A DNA stretch of 64,000 nt from Porphyrobacter sp. (GTDB lineage: Bacteria; Pseudomonadota; Alphaproteobacteria; Sphingomonadales; Sphingomonadaceae), in contig JAPZUC010000006.1 in NCBI GenBank assembly GCA_027533455.1, positions 124,001 through 188,000 on the forward strand. Reading direction: 5' to 3'. The notes beneath the pieces were generated by a model. The model was not told the origin of the DNA. It worked only from the letters and a program-made list of their open reading frames with translations, and ran no database searches. The position numbers were made by a program, and so were the translations under genes. Below are positions 9,412 to 17,587 of the stretch, piece by piece (within the stretch, counting starts at the first letter, position 1; the number at the start of each line of letters is the position of its first letter).

Positions 9412-10308
9412 TTAGCCCCCCTCCAGCAGGCGTCTGTAATGTGCTTCGAGCGTGTCGGAGCCGAATTCGGGGGTAAGATCCGCGGAATAGTCGCCAGTGG
9501 CGGGATCGAGCACCAGCATGCTTTCGGTGGCGTAGTATCGCGCGATCCGAGCATATTCGGCCTTCTCGGCAAACCATCCCGAAAACGGCGCACCAAAGGC
9601 GAGAATACGCTCGGCAGCGGTGAAGATTTTCGGCGACACCGACTTGAATTTAGGCGGTTTTCCGGCCGCACGGAACAGGATTTCCCCTTGTTCTTTCAAC
9701 GATATGGCTGGGCCCGGCCCGCCAATGGGGAGGATTGTGTCCCGCATCGCGGGGTTATCGATGGCCGAGACGATGAACCGCGCCAGATCATCATCGCTGA
9801 TCGGCTTGCAACGGGTCAGATTGCCGTCGCCAAAGATCAGGAAAGGCTTGCCCGCTTTCACCCTTTTTATTTGTCCAGACAATGACTTGAAGAAGGCCGT
9901 GGGCCGCACGATAGTGTACCCGATCCCGCTCGCCGCCAGCTCCGCCTCGAACTTCAGCTTGGCGTGCTGGAAGGCAAGCAAGGGCTTCTGCACGCAGATC
10001 GCCGAGAGCAGAATGAAGTGCTGAACCCCCGCCGCCTGCGCCGCTCCCAGCAGGTCGGAATTGGCACCATAATCAACGGCCAGCACATCATCCGGCGCGC
10101 CCGAGCGCGAGGCGATGCAGGAAATCACCACCTCGATTCCATCATCCGCCAGCACCTCCGCAAGCGCATCGGTCTCGGCGATCGCGCCGCGAGGAAGGGC
10201 GGCAACATAGTGACCGTCCGCCTGCAGCTGCCGCAACACCGCCGCCCCGATCGTGCCGCTCGCCCCGGCAAGGGCAATGCGGCGGGGTGTGGGTGCGGGT
10301 ACGGTCAT
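9412..10308 (-). CDS. bciA: 3,8-divinyl (proto)chlorophyllide a 8-vinyl reductase, BciA type
   Basis: 298 residues. An NmrA/SDR-like NADPH-binding protein: Rossmann motif GASGTIGAAV near the N-terminus. The segments LLSAICVQKPLLAFQHAKL and YTIVRPTAFFKSL, then FLIFGDGNLTRCKPIS, are distinctive of the BciA family that reduces the C8 vinyl group during (bacterio)chlorophyll synthesis. This suggests an aerobic anoxygenic phototroph or a relative that lost phototrophy. No other pigment gene lies in the window, so the gene is outside the photosynthesis cluster here. An alternative is a general NAD(P)H-binding epimerase-like protein, but the motif match is strong. Confidence 0.85.
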   Translation of the reverse strand: MTVPAPTPRRIALAGASGTIGAAVLRQLQADGHYVAALPRGAIAETDALAEVLADDGIEVVISCIASRSGAPDDVLAVDYGANSDLLGAAQAAGVQHFILLSAICVQKPLLAFQHAKLKFEAELAASGIGYTIVRPTAFFKSLSGQIKRVKAGKPFLIFGDGNLTRCKPISDDDLARFIVSAIDNPAMRDTILPIGGPGPAISLKEQGEILFRAAGKPPKFKSVSPKIFTAAERILAFGAPFSGWFAEKAEYARIARYYATESMLVLDPATGDYSADLTPEFGSDTLEAHYRRLLEGG

Positions 10309-10408
10309 GCGGGCACCCTAGCGCGCAAGGCCCAGCCGCAAAAGTGCGAGTTGCCGCCCCGCCTCCGTGCGCCCAGCCTCACCGCTGCGCTTGGGGAGAG
10401 GCGCCGCC

Positions 10409-10813
10409 ATGCAAGACCCGTATATCTATGTCGTGATCGTCAGCGCGCTGGCGCTGCTCGCCTATTACTTCACGCTGCTGATGGCGGGCATTGCGCGAGG
10501 GCGGTTCAAAGTGCCCGCGCCTTCGCACGAGGGGCCAGAGGAATATGTCCGTCACGTCCGCGCGCATCACAACACGCTCGAACATCTCGTTCTTTTCCTG
10601 CCCGGCATTTGGCTGTTCGCCTATGCAGTGAGCCCGCTTTGGGCGGCGGCCATAGGGGCGGTCTGGCCACCGATGCGCGTGCTTTATGCGCTGGGATATC
10701 ACAAGGCGGCGGAGAAGCGGCTTATCCCGCTCTATGTCTCGATGCCGCCGATCTATATCTTCGTTCTCGGCTCGCTCATCGGCGGGATCGTGAAACTGGT
10801 GCAGGGAGCCTGA
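10409..10813 (+). CDS. MAPEG-family membrane protein
   Basis: 134 residues from ATG 10409, which has GGGGAGAGG about 7 bases upstream; an earlier GTG in frame at 10367 lacks this. Four hydrophobic helices and the sequence VRAHHNTLEHLVLFLP place it in the MAPEG group (membrane-associated eicosanoid/glutathione metabolism proteins). Bacterial members are of uncertain substrate, some with glutathione transferase activity. It runs 3 bases ahead of the next gene, so the two are probably co-transcribed. Confidence 0.85.
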   Translation: MQDPYIYVVIVSALALLAYYFTLLMAGIARGRFKVPAPSHEGPEEYVRHVRAHHNTLEHLVLFLPGIWLFAYAVSPLWAAAIGAVWPPMRVLYALGYHKAAEKRLIPLYVSMPPIYIFVLGSLIGGIVKLVQGA

Positions 10814-10816
10814 GGC

Positions 10817-12538
10817 ATGGCTAATTACGACCTTGTGATCCGCGGCGGAACGATTGCCGACGGTACGGGCGGAGACCTTATCGCAGGCGACGTTGCAATT
10901 AGCGGCGGACGAATCGTCGGCATCGGGCAAGTCAGCGGTAGCGGCGGCGAGGAGATCGACGCCAAGGGCAAGATTGTCACCCCCGGCTTCATCGACGTGC
11001 ACACCCATTACGATGGTCAGTGCATCTGGGCCGAGGAACTCTCGCCCTCATCCTCGCACGGCGTCACGACTGCGGTGATGGGCAATTGCGGCGTCGGCTT
11101 TGCTCCGTGCCGCAAAAGCGATCACGATATGCTGATCAACGTCATGGAGGGGGTGGAGGACATCCCCGGCGTGGTGATGACCGAAGGGCTGGACTGGGAC
11201 TGGGAGACTTTCCCCGAATATCTCGACAAGGTCGCCGCGGGAAAACGCGATATCGACATTGCCGCGTACCTCCCGCACTCGCCCTTGAGGGTCTATGCGA
11301 TGGGCGAGCGAGGTGCGGCGCGCGAGGTTGCCACGCATGATGACCTTGCGCTGATGCGCCGCCTCACCGCCGAGGCCATGCGCGCAGGCGCGATCGGTTT
11401 CGCCACCTCGCGGCTCTCGATCCACAAGACAGCCGACGGGGAGGCGATCCCGACCTTCGACACCGACATTGCCGAGCTCGAGGCCATAGGTCGCGGAATG
11501 GCTGACGCGGACGCCGGCACGTTTCAGGTGGTCCTCGATGCCTTTGTCGGGTGGGACAAGGAATACCCCGTCATCGAACGCATGATCGCCGCCTCTGGCA
11601 GACCGGCGACCTTCACCCTCGCCTCAGGGAACGACGCGCCGCCGCGCTGGAGAAGGGTGCTGGAAATGCTGGAGGCCACCAATGCCGGAGGCGGCATCGC
11701 CAACGCGCAGGTGATGCCCCGCCCCATCGGCCTGATCGCCGGGCTTGAACTCACCGTGCATCCTTTCGTGCTGTGTCCGAGCTGGGCCAAGATCGCGCAC
11801 CTTTCGATCCCCGAACAGGTTGCGGCGATGCGCGATCCGGCCTTGCGCGCGGCGCTGATTTCCGAGGACTTCACCCCCGGCCATCCCTTCAACGAGCTAG
11901 CCCGCAACTGGCGCTGGCTCTTCCCGCTCGACAATCCGCCCGATTACGCGCCGCCTGCACATATGAGCATGGCCGGGCAAGCCGCAGCGCGTGGCTGCAC
12001 GCCGCAGGAGGTCGCTTACGACCGGCTACTGGAGACGGAAGGTCGCGGGCTGTTCCTCGCCGCGCTGGGCAATTACGAGAACGCCAGTCTCGCCAGCGCG
12101 CACGAGATGCTGCGCCACCCTTACTGTGTCCCCGGCCTTGGCGACGGCGGCGCGCATTACGGAGCGATCTGCGATGCGAGCTATTCGACCTACCTCCTCA
12201 CCCAATTCGTCAAGGGCGATGGGCCGCTCACGCTCGGCTTGGCGGAAGCGGCGCATATGCTGGGCGCGAAGGCTGCGGGGGCAGTAGGTCTGCATGATCG
12301 CGGGACGCTGAAGGTCGGCGGCAGGGCCGATCTGAACGTTATCGATCTCGACGGGCTCACGCTGCACCTGCCCGAAGTCGTGCGCGATCTGCCAGCTGGC
12401 GGCCGCCGCCTGCACCAGCGCGCCACCGGCTACGAGGCGACCATCGTTGCGGGCGAAGTGATCCGCCGTTTCGACCAGTCGACCGGCGCGCGGCCGGGCA
12501 AACTGGTGCGCGGTGCGGGGTACAAGACCGCCGCCTAG
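10817..12538 (+). CDS. N-acyl-D-amino-acid deacylase-like amidohydrolase
   Basis: 573 residues of the amidohydrolase superfamily. The N-terminus DLVIRGGTIADGTGGD and metal-binding segment TPGFIDVHTHYDGQ (HxH at ~65) are typical of D-aminoacylase/dihydroorotase-like enzymes; HGVTTAVMGNCGVGFAP is found in the D-aminoacylase branch. GDGGAHYGAICD near residue 440 supplies the later active-site Asp. The natural substrate is not evident from context. Its stop codon interleaves with that of the convergent SDR gene within one CTAG at 12535-12538. Confidence 0.85.
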   Translation: MANYDLVIRGGTIADGTGGDLIAGDVAISGGRIVGIGQVSGSGGEEIDAKGKIVTPGFIDVHTHYDGQCIWAEELSPSSSHGVTTAVMGNCGVGFAPCRKSDHDMLINVMEGVEDIPGVVMTEGLDWDWETFPEYLDKVAAGKRDIDIAAYLPHSPLRVYAMGERGAAREVATHDDLALMRRLTAEAMRAGAIGFATSRLSIHKTADGEAIPTFDTDIAELEAIGRGMADADAGTFQVVLDAFVGWDKEYPVIERMIAASGRPATFTLASGNDAPPRWRRVLEMLEATNAGGGIANAQVMPRPIGLIAGLELTVHPFVLCPSWAKIAHLSIPEQVAAMRDPALRAALISEDFTPGHPFNELARNWRWLFPLDNPPDYAPPAHMSMAGQAAARGCTPQEVAYDRLLETEGRGLFLAALGNYENASLASAHEMLRHPYCVPGLGDGGAHYGAICDASYSTYLLTQFVKGDGPLTLGLAEAAHMLGAKAAGAVGLHDRGTLKVGGRADLNVIDLDGLTLHLPEVVRDLPAGGRRLHQRATGYEATIVAGEVIRRFDQSTGARPGKLVRGAGYKTAA

Positions 12539-13323
12539 AAGATCGAGGTTCCCATCCCGCCGTCGACCACCAGCGACTGGCCGGTGACGAAGCTCGCCTG
12601 CGCGGAGCAGAACATGGCGACCAGCGCGCCCAGTTCCTCGGCATTGCCGAACCGCCCGGCGGGGATGCGCACAGCCTTGACGAAGGCGGCGACTTCCTCG
12701 TCATAGCTGCGCCCGTTGGCGGCGGCGCGCGGGTTCATCATTTCCTCGATCCCGGGCGTATGGTGCATCCCCGGCAGCACCGAATTGATCGTGACATTGT
12801 GCGGCGCCAGCTCCTTGGAGATGGCGTGGCAATAATTCGCCAGCGCAGCCCGCGGCGGTCCGGAGAGGACGCGCATCGCGGCGGGATATTTGGCCGCGCC
12901 CGTGGAGATGTTGACGATCCGCCCCCAGCCCCGTGCGACCATGGGGCCGGTGACCGCCTTGATGTAGTCGATCGGGCTGAGTAGCGCGGTCGCCACCGAC
13001 TTCTCGAACGCCTCGCGGGAGACAGTGCGGAAGTCGCCGGTAAAAGGCGGCGGGGCGCAGGTGGCAACGAAAATGTCGGGATCGGGGATCATGGCGAGGA
13101 TCCTCGCCCGGCCTTCATCACTGGCGTGATCGGCAACCAGCGGGTGAACCTTGGCACCGCTTTCCGCAGCAATCGCGCGGCAGGTCTGCTCAAGCCGCTC
13201 GGCCCCGCGTGCGGAAATGAACACCTCGCACCCCTCGCGCGCCAAGGCCAGCGCAGTGCCGCGCCCCATGCCTGCGCTGCCGCCGTTCACCAGTGCCCGT
13301 CTGCCTGCAATTCCCAGATCCAT
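12535..13323 (-). CDS. Short-chain dehydrogenase/reductase-fold protein with altered catalytic motif
   Basis: 262 residues from the ATG at 13323, which is preceded by AGGAGG at good spacing. The nucleotide-binding motif VNGGSAGMGRG near residue 13 and the C-terminal SLVVDGG are normal SDR features. However, where SDRs have NNAG this protein has ATCAPPP, and the segment expected to carry YxxxK reads SGPPRAAL, so Tyr and Lys appear replaced by Ser and Arg. A Ser in NISTG is retained. It may be non-catalytic or use a different mechanism. Its stop overlaps the convergent amidohydrolase stop. Confidence 0.83.
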   Translation of the reverse strand: MDLGIAGRRALVNGGSAGMGRGTALALAREGCEVFISARGAERLEQTCRAIAAESGAKVHPLVADHASDEGRARILAMIPDPDIFVATCAPPPFTGDFRTVSREAFEKSVATALLSPIDYIKAVTGPMVARGWGRIVNISTGAAKYPAAMRVLSGPPRAALANYCHAISKELAPHNVTINSVLPGMHHTPGIEEMMNPRAAANGRSYDEEVAAFVKAVRIPAGRFGNAEELGALVAMFCSAQASFVTGQSLVVDGGMGTSIF

Positions 13324-13399
13324 CGCCGTGCCTCCTGCCTCGCGTCTGGCCTTTGTGGCGTACGGTGTACCGGCGTAAACTGGCGAACTTGCTGGCGGG

Positions 13400-14965
13400 T
13401 CAATCCTGCGGCTTGGCGGCGAACAGCAGCCCGCTGCCCGCATCCGGCACGGTCACGTAGCCTTCGGGCGCAGGCATGGCCTTGGGGATCTCCCCGACGA
13501 TCCAGATATGCGTGAACACACCCCGCGGCAGCCTGCCGAGAGCCCGCGACAGCCTCGGCCGCGACGGGCTCTCGCGGCAATCCTCGCGCACCACGAGGTG
13601 CGAGGGATCGCGCACGAAGGGCTCTGCCGCAGGGAATTGCACCTTCATAGGGTTGACCCCCGGCTGCTGCCACTGGTCGTTCACGAAAGCGCTCCGCCGC
13701 GCCATCGCCGCGCCCGAAAGGTGATCGAGCGGGGCGAGCGCCCAGCGGGTGCGGCACGGCTTGACCGAGAAGAACACCACCCGCGCGCCTTCGGGCATCT
13801 TCTCGATTGCGGGGGTCGCTGCCTGCACGAGCCGGTCCTGCGCCACATAGGCGGCGGTCGTCGTCGCCATGCGCACCCCGAAGAAGGTGAGGGCCAGCAC
13901 GCTCGCCACCAGCAGTGCCCTTGTTCCGCCGCGAACCGGAGCGATCGCCACCAGCGCGATGGCGAACGCATATGGCACCAGACGCATATCGGCGAAGGCC
14001 GATCCGAACACCCGGAATGGCAGGATGATAAAGAATGCAAAGCACAGCAGCGCAGCAATCCCTGCCGCGCGGTCGAAGCGCACAGTTCGGCTGAACAGCG
14101 CCCAACCCAGCAGCAGCAGCACCGCCGCCAGCGACGCCATGTCGAGATCACGCCAATAGGTTCGCAAGGCCGAAAGCAGCCAGTTGAGCTTGAACTGCCA
14201 CGCCCAGCCCGACATCGCCGCTCCTGAGGATTCCGTCCGCCAGATCACCATCGGCACTACCGGCAACAGCAGCGGCCAGCACGCAGCGAGGATCCGCAGC
14301 ACGGCGCGCACCGGATGCATCCGCGCCGCGCACACCTCAGCCAGCATCGTCGATCCGGCAAGCAGCCCAAGGAACGCCCAGCCATAGGTATGCGCGACCC
14401 AGATCGCCGCGCCCGCGCCCGCCAGCCACACCGTCGCCGCCGTCTCGCGCCCGCTCCGGCGCAAGCGCAGCCATGCCACATAGGCCAGCATCGCCAGCGC
14501 CATGCTCAAGGCGTAATTGATGAAGCCGTAATTGAACGGGAAGCCGTATATCATCGGGATAGCGGCAATCGCGAAAGGCGTGACGCGGCCATGCACCTCG
14601 CGGCTCACCAGCAAAAGCCCCAGCGCACCGAGCCCTTGCGTGATCATCACCGTCGCCCGCACCGATCCTTCAAGGCCCAGCAACGGGTGCAGCACCTCGA
14701 CCAGAATATCCCCGCCCAGATTGCCGATCAGCTTCCAGTCATAAGTGAAGTAAGGTTGCAGGCCCGGACGCTGGGCGAGTTCGGTCTGGACCGCGTATCG
14801 CCCGAGGTGGCCGTAGAGATCGGTCAGCGGGGCGATCCCCACCACCAGCAGCGGAGCGATCGCGGCAAGACACACAAGCAGCATGACCGGCCAGCGGTCG
14901 AGCCAGTCGAACGGCTGAAGCGTGCCGGCGCGCGGCACCGCGGAAAGGGGCGGCGAGAGGGTCAT
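13400..14965 (-). CDS. Polytopic membrane protein, possible GT-C type glycosyltransferase
   Basis: 521 residues with about 10-12 hydrophobic segments up to residue ~365, then a soluble C-terminal ~150 residues. An acidic/Tyr motif in the first extracytoplasmic loop (PLTDLYGHLGRY, ~45-56) recalls the acidic residues of GT-C polyprenyl-phosphate sugar transferases. It is the last gene of an operon with a GT2 dolichyl-phosphate-type glycosyltransferase and GtrA, the partners of serotype-converting Gtr systems, and its ATG overlaps the gtrA stop (ATGA). Function as the third Gtr component is an inference; no named family was recognised directly. Confidence 0.65.
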   Translation of the reverse strand: MTLSPPLSAVPRAGTLQPFDWLDRWPVMLLVCLAAIAPLLVVGIAPLTDLYGHLGRYAVQTELAQRPGLQPYFTYDWKLIGNLGGDILVEVLHPLLGLEGSVRATVMITQGLGALGLLLVSREVHGRVTPFAIAAIPMIYGFPFNYGFINYALSMALAMLAYVAWLRLRRSGRETAATVWLAGAGAAIWVAHTYGWAFLGLLAGSTMLAEVCAARMHPVRAVLRILAACWPLLLPVVPMVIWRTESSGAAMSGWAWQFKLNWLLSALRTYWRDLDMASLAAVLLLLGWALFSRTVRFDRAAGIAALLCFAFFIILPFRVFGSAFADMRLVPYAFAIALVAIAPVRGGTRALLVASVLALTFFGVRMATTTAAYVAQDRLVQAATPAIEKMPEGARVVFFSVKPCRTRWALAPLDHLSGAAMARRSAFVNDQWQQPGVNPMKVQFPAAEPFVRDPSHLVVREDCRESPSRPRLSRALGRLPRGVFTHIWIVGEIPKAMPAPEGYVTVPDAGSGLLFAAKPQD

Positions 14966-15345
14966 TCGGAGGTGGAGGGTTTGAACACGAAGAACTGCGA
15001 GAGGAGGAAGAAGATCACGATGTAGGCACTAATGGCGGGAAGCTGTGCAAGCGGGCTATCCGCGCCGAGCATCGACTGCGCAGCGAGCAGCACCGCGACA
15101 TTCACGCCATATGCGAGGGCGAAGGCCGTGAGGAACCGCGTCACCTCTCGCGCCGAGACCGCGCCCGTCACGCCAAACACGAACCGGCGATTGAGGGTGA
15201 AGGACAGCATCAACCCCACCGCATATCCCGCCGCATTGGCCGTGAGGCCGTCCAGTCCAGCCCACAATCCGCCGAAGATCACCGCCCAGCCCACTGCCGA
15301 ATTGGCAAGGCCGGTCAGCCCGAAACGGAGCAGGCGGGCGAGCAT
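14962..15345 (-). CDS. GtrA-family membrane protein
   Basis: 127 residues, four transmembrane helices, starting at ATG 15345 with GAGGAT upstream; upstream in-frame codons offer no good start. The GLTGLANSAVGWAV first helix and the NRRFVF motif between helices 2 and 3 are hallmarks of GtrA, thought to flip undecaprenyl-phosphate-linked sugar across the inner membrane. It lies between a methyltransferase and the large membrane protein, both within 14 bases or overlapping, so it belongs to the same envelope-glycan operon. Confidence 0.9.
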   Translation of the reverse strand: MLARLLRFGLTGLANSAVGWAVIFGGLWAGLDGLTANAAGYAVGLMLSFTLNRRFVFGVTGAVSAREVTRFLTAFALAYGVNVAVLLAAQSMLGADSPLAQLPAISAYIVIFFLLSQFFVFKPSTSE

Positions 15346-15358
15346 CTGCGGCAGATCC

Positions 15359-16048
15359 TCAACGCGCGACGAGGCGGTATTGCGCGCCCAGCGGGAGCCA
15401 GCCCAGCAGGCGCTCGAGCGGGCGCAGCGGGGCGAGGAAAGCAGGGAAGAACAGCGTCCAGCGCAGGTCCACATCCTGGAAGCCCGCCGCACGGAAGCGG
15501 CGGCGCATTTCGGGCGCGCTGATCAGCACCGCGTTGGCATCGAACGGGCAGGTCGCGACCGCGTGGCGGGTTAGCGGGTTCCACGGATTGTGTTCGAACA
15601 GAATGAAGCGGCCGTTCGGCGCCAGCGTCCGGCGGATCTCGGCGAGAAGGCGAATGTGATCCTCGGCCGGGATGTGGTGGAACACGCAAGCCGTGAAAAC
15701 CAGATCGAAGCTCGCATCAGCGAAGGGCAAGGTCTGCCCGTCGTAGCACACAGTCTCGAGCGGCCGGACTGCACGCGCTGCACAATGGGTCAGCGAGCGT
15801 GAGGAGACGTCGAGCGCGGTCAGCGCGGCATCGGGGAAGGCGCGCTGCAAATGGGCGACGCAATTGCCGCGGCCTGCGCCGAAATCCATGATCCGCTGCG
15901 GCACGGCACCCACCGAAGCCATCATGCGCGCGGCTTCCTTCGCCTTGTACTCGGCGAAAAATTCGGGGTCCTCGCCGCTCAGCTTGACCGATTGGGCATG
16001 CTGCGCATCGTATTCGTCAACGTAAGCGTCGAATTCAGCCTGCGACAC
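15359..16048 (-). CDS. Class I SAM-dependent methyltransferase
   Basis: 229 residues from GTG 16048 (a start at 16078 would add ten residues and overlap the upstream gene by 44 bases). Motif I is MDFGAGRGN (~73-81); the acidic residue after beta-2 is in LTALDVSS, and the DLVFTACVFHHIP segment fits the methyltransferase_11 type. The N-terminal EFDAYVDEYDAQHAQS segment is typical of methyltransferases in glycan and lipid clusters. Placed between GT2 and GtrA genes with overlap at the 5' side, it may methylate the sugar or polyprenyl-linked glycan made by the operon; the substrate is unknown. Confidence 0.85.
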   Translation of the reverse strand: MSQAEFDAYVDEYDAQHAQSVKLSGEDPEFFAEYKAKEAARMMASVGAVPQRIMDFGAGRGNCVAHLQRAFPDAALTALDVSSRSLTHCAARAVRPLETVCYDGQTLPFADASFDLVFTACVFHHIPAEDHIRLLAEIRRTLAPNGRFILFEHNPWNPLTRHAVATCPFDANAVLISAPEMRRRFRAAGFQDVDLRWTLFFPAFLAPLRPLERLLGWLPLGAQYRLVAR

Positions 16049-17066
16049 GGATGGCCTCGCTGGTCTCGCTCGCCGCAACCGCGCCGGCTTCCGGCTCTTC
16101 GTTGGCGGCGATCGGATGGCGGCGCACTTCGGAGACGATGAACAGCGGGCGCTGCTTGCCTTCCATGTACATGCGGCCGAGATATTCGCCGAACACGCCG
16201 AGCACCAGCAACTGTACGCTGCCCAGGATCAAGGTGAGCGCGGCAAGGCTCGCCCAGCCCTGCACGGCGCCGCCCTGCATCCACGCCCACACGACCCACA
16301 CCAGAGACGCCAGCCCGGCAAGGCCGAACAGCATCCCAAGGTGCGATGCGAAGCGCAGCGGAACGACCGAAAAACTGGTGATCGCATCCACCGCCAGCGC
16401 GATCATCTTGCGCAAGGGGTAGTTGGTCTCGCCTGCATAACGTGCGTCGCGCTCATAGGGGAAGGCGGTCTGGTTGAAGCCGATATAGCTGACGAGGCCA
16501 CGGATGAAGCGATAGCGCTCCGGCATGGCGTTAAGCTGGTCAACCACCCGGCGCGTCATCAGGCGGAAATCGCCAGTGTCGCGTGGGATGTGGGTGTCAA
16601 CCATGCTCGCCAGCGTGCGATAGAACAGCGACGCGGTGCCGCGCTTGAAGGCGGTCTCGCCGTGGCGCTTGACGCGCTGGCCATAGACCACATCATAGCC
16701 CTCGCGCACGACTTCGAGCATCGGGCCGAGCAGCTCGGGCGGATCCTGCAGGTCGGCGTCGAGCACGAAGACCAGCTGCCCGCGCACATGATGGAGGCCT
16801 GCGGTCAGGGCCAACTGGTGGCCGTGATTGCGCGACAGGTTGATTGCCACGATCCGCGGATCGCGGTCGGCGTGCTGGCAGATCGCGTTCCAGCTGCCAT
16901 CCTTCGACCCGTCATTGATGAGGATCAGCTCGTAACGATCGGCGAAAATGGCATGGGCAGCCGCCGTCACACGTTCGATCAGCGCGTCGAGACCGGCTTC
17001 CTCGTTGTAGACCGGGATGACCACCGACAGCTCGCAGGAGCCCGGGTATGAATGCGATACCTGCAA
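16035..17066 (-). CDS. Family 2 glycosyltransferase, polyprenyl-phosphate sugar synthase type (GtrB/DPM1-like)
   Basis: 343 residues. The GT-A domain begins LSVVIPVYNEEAGLDALI (~13-30), contains the nucleotide-binding DADLQDPPEL, and ends with two C-terminal transmembrane helices (about 235-255 and 268-290), as in GtrB/ArnC. It would load a sugar onto undecaprenyl phosphate at the inner membrane. The start is TTG at 17066, supported by AGGAGG nine bases upstream; no in-frame ATG is available. It is the first gene of the four-gene operon running down to 13400. Confidence 0.9.
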   Translation of the reverse strand: MQVSHSYPGSCELSVVIPVYNEEAGLDALIERVTAAAHAIFADRYELILINDGSKDGSWNAICQHADRDPRIVAINLSRNHGHQLALTAGLHHVRGQLVFVLDADLQDPPELLGPMLEVVREGYDVVYGQRVKRHGETAFKRGTASLFYRTLASMVDTHIPRDTGDFRLMTRRVVDQLNAMPERYRFIRGLVSYIGFNQTAFPYERDARYAGETNYPLRKMIALAVDAITSFSVVPLRFASHLGMLFGLAGLASLVWVVWAWMQGGAVQGWASLAALTLILGSVQLLVLGVFGEYLGRMYMEGKQRPLFIVSEVRRHPIAANEEPEAGAVAASETSEAIRVAG

Positions 17067-17587
17067 GTGTCCTGTCCTCCTGAAGCCTGGATGACGCTAA
17101 CGGAAAAGGTCAAATCGCGCGCCCTGGCCAACAGCCCCGGACATTAGCCCCGCGCGACGGGCATGAGGTGCCCCATAGAGCACAAAGGTGTGCACCCGCA
17201 ACAACGGATGATGAGTGACGGTTTGCGCCCCTGCGAGAGTGCGGGGGCCTATCACTTGCGCGCCGCGGCTGGCAGGCGTTGCCTCGGGGCAACCGATTTT
17301 GCGACATCGTTCATCGCACCGGGCCTATACTACTGCGCATTGAAGATCGTCGCGGTCGCCGCAGGCCGCGTTTCGGCCCAACGCGAAATCGCCGCAGGTG
17401 CCAGTCAAGACTAACATAGTTAGGGATTCGTGGCGCAACCGAGCGGTTGGGCATCCGAGAATGTGACATTATTAGCACAAATCCCGAGGCGAGAGCTTCT
17501 TTGAGGAGCCTTCAAGTTTCTAGGACTTGGAATATTCGACCAATTTGATCACACGTCTCATCTATGAATCTAAAACAGGTGGACAAC
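17067..17587. other. Intergenic region upstream of the TonB receptor
   Basis: About 520 bases between the divergent GT2 gene and the TonB receptor. No convincing gene: short frames here have no family resemblance. The last 130 bases before the receptor are noticeably AT-richer (for example around 17461-17575) and probably hold its promoter. A short CTAAC/GTTAG inverted repeat lies at 17412-17424. No known riboswitch or sRNA was recognised. Confidence 0.5.

Noticed and set aside
9412..10308. Evidence for a full photosynthesis gene cluster
   Set aside because: Only bciA is present; no bch, puf, crt or puh gene was found in the window.
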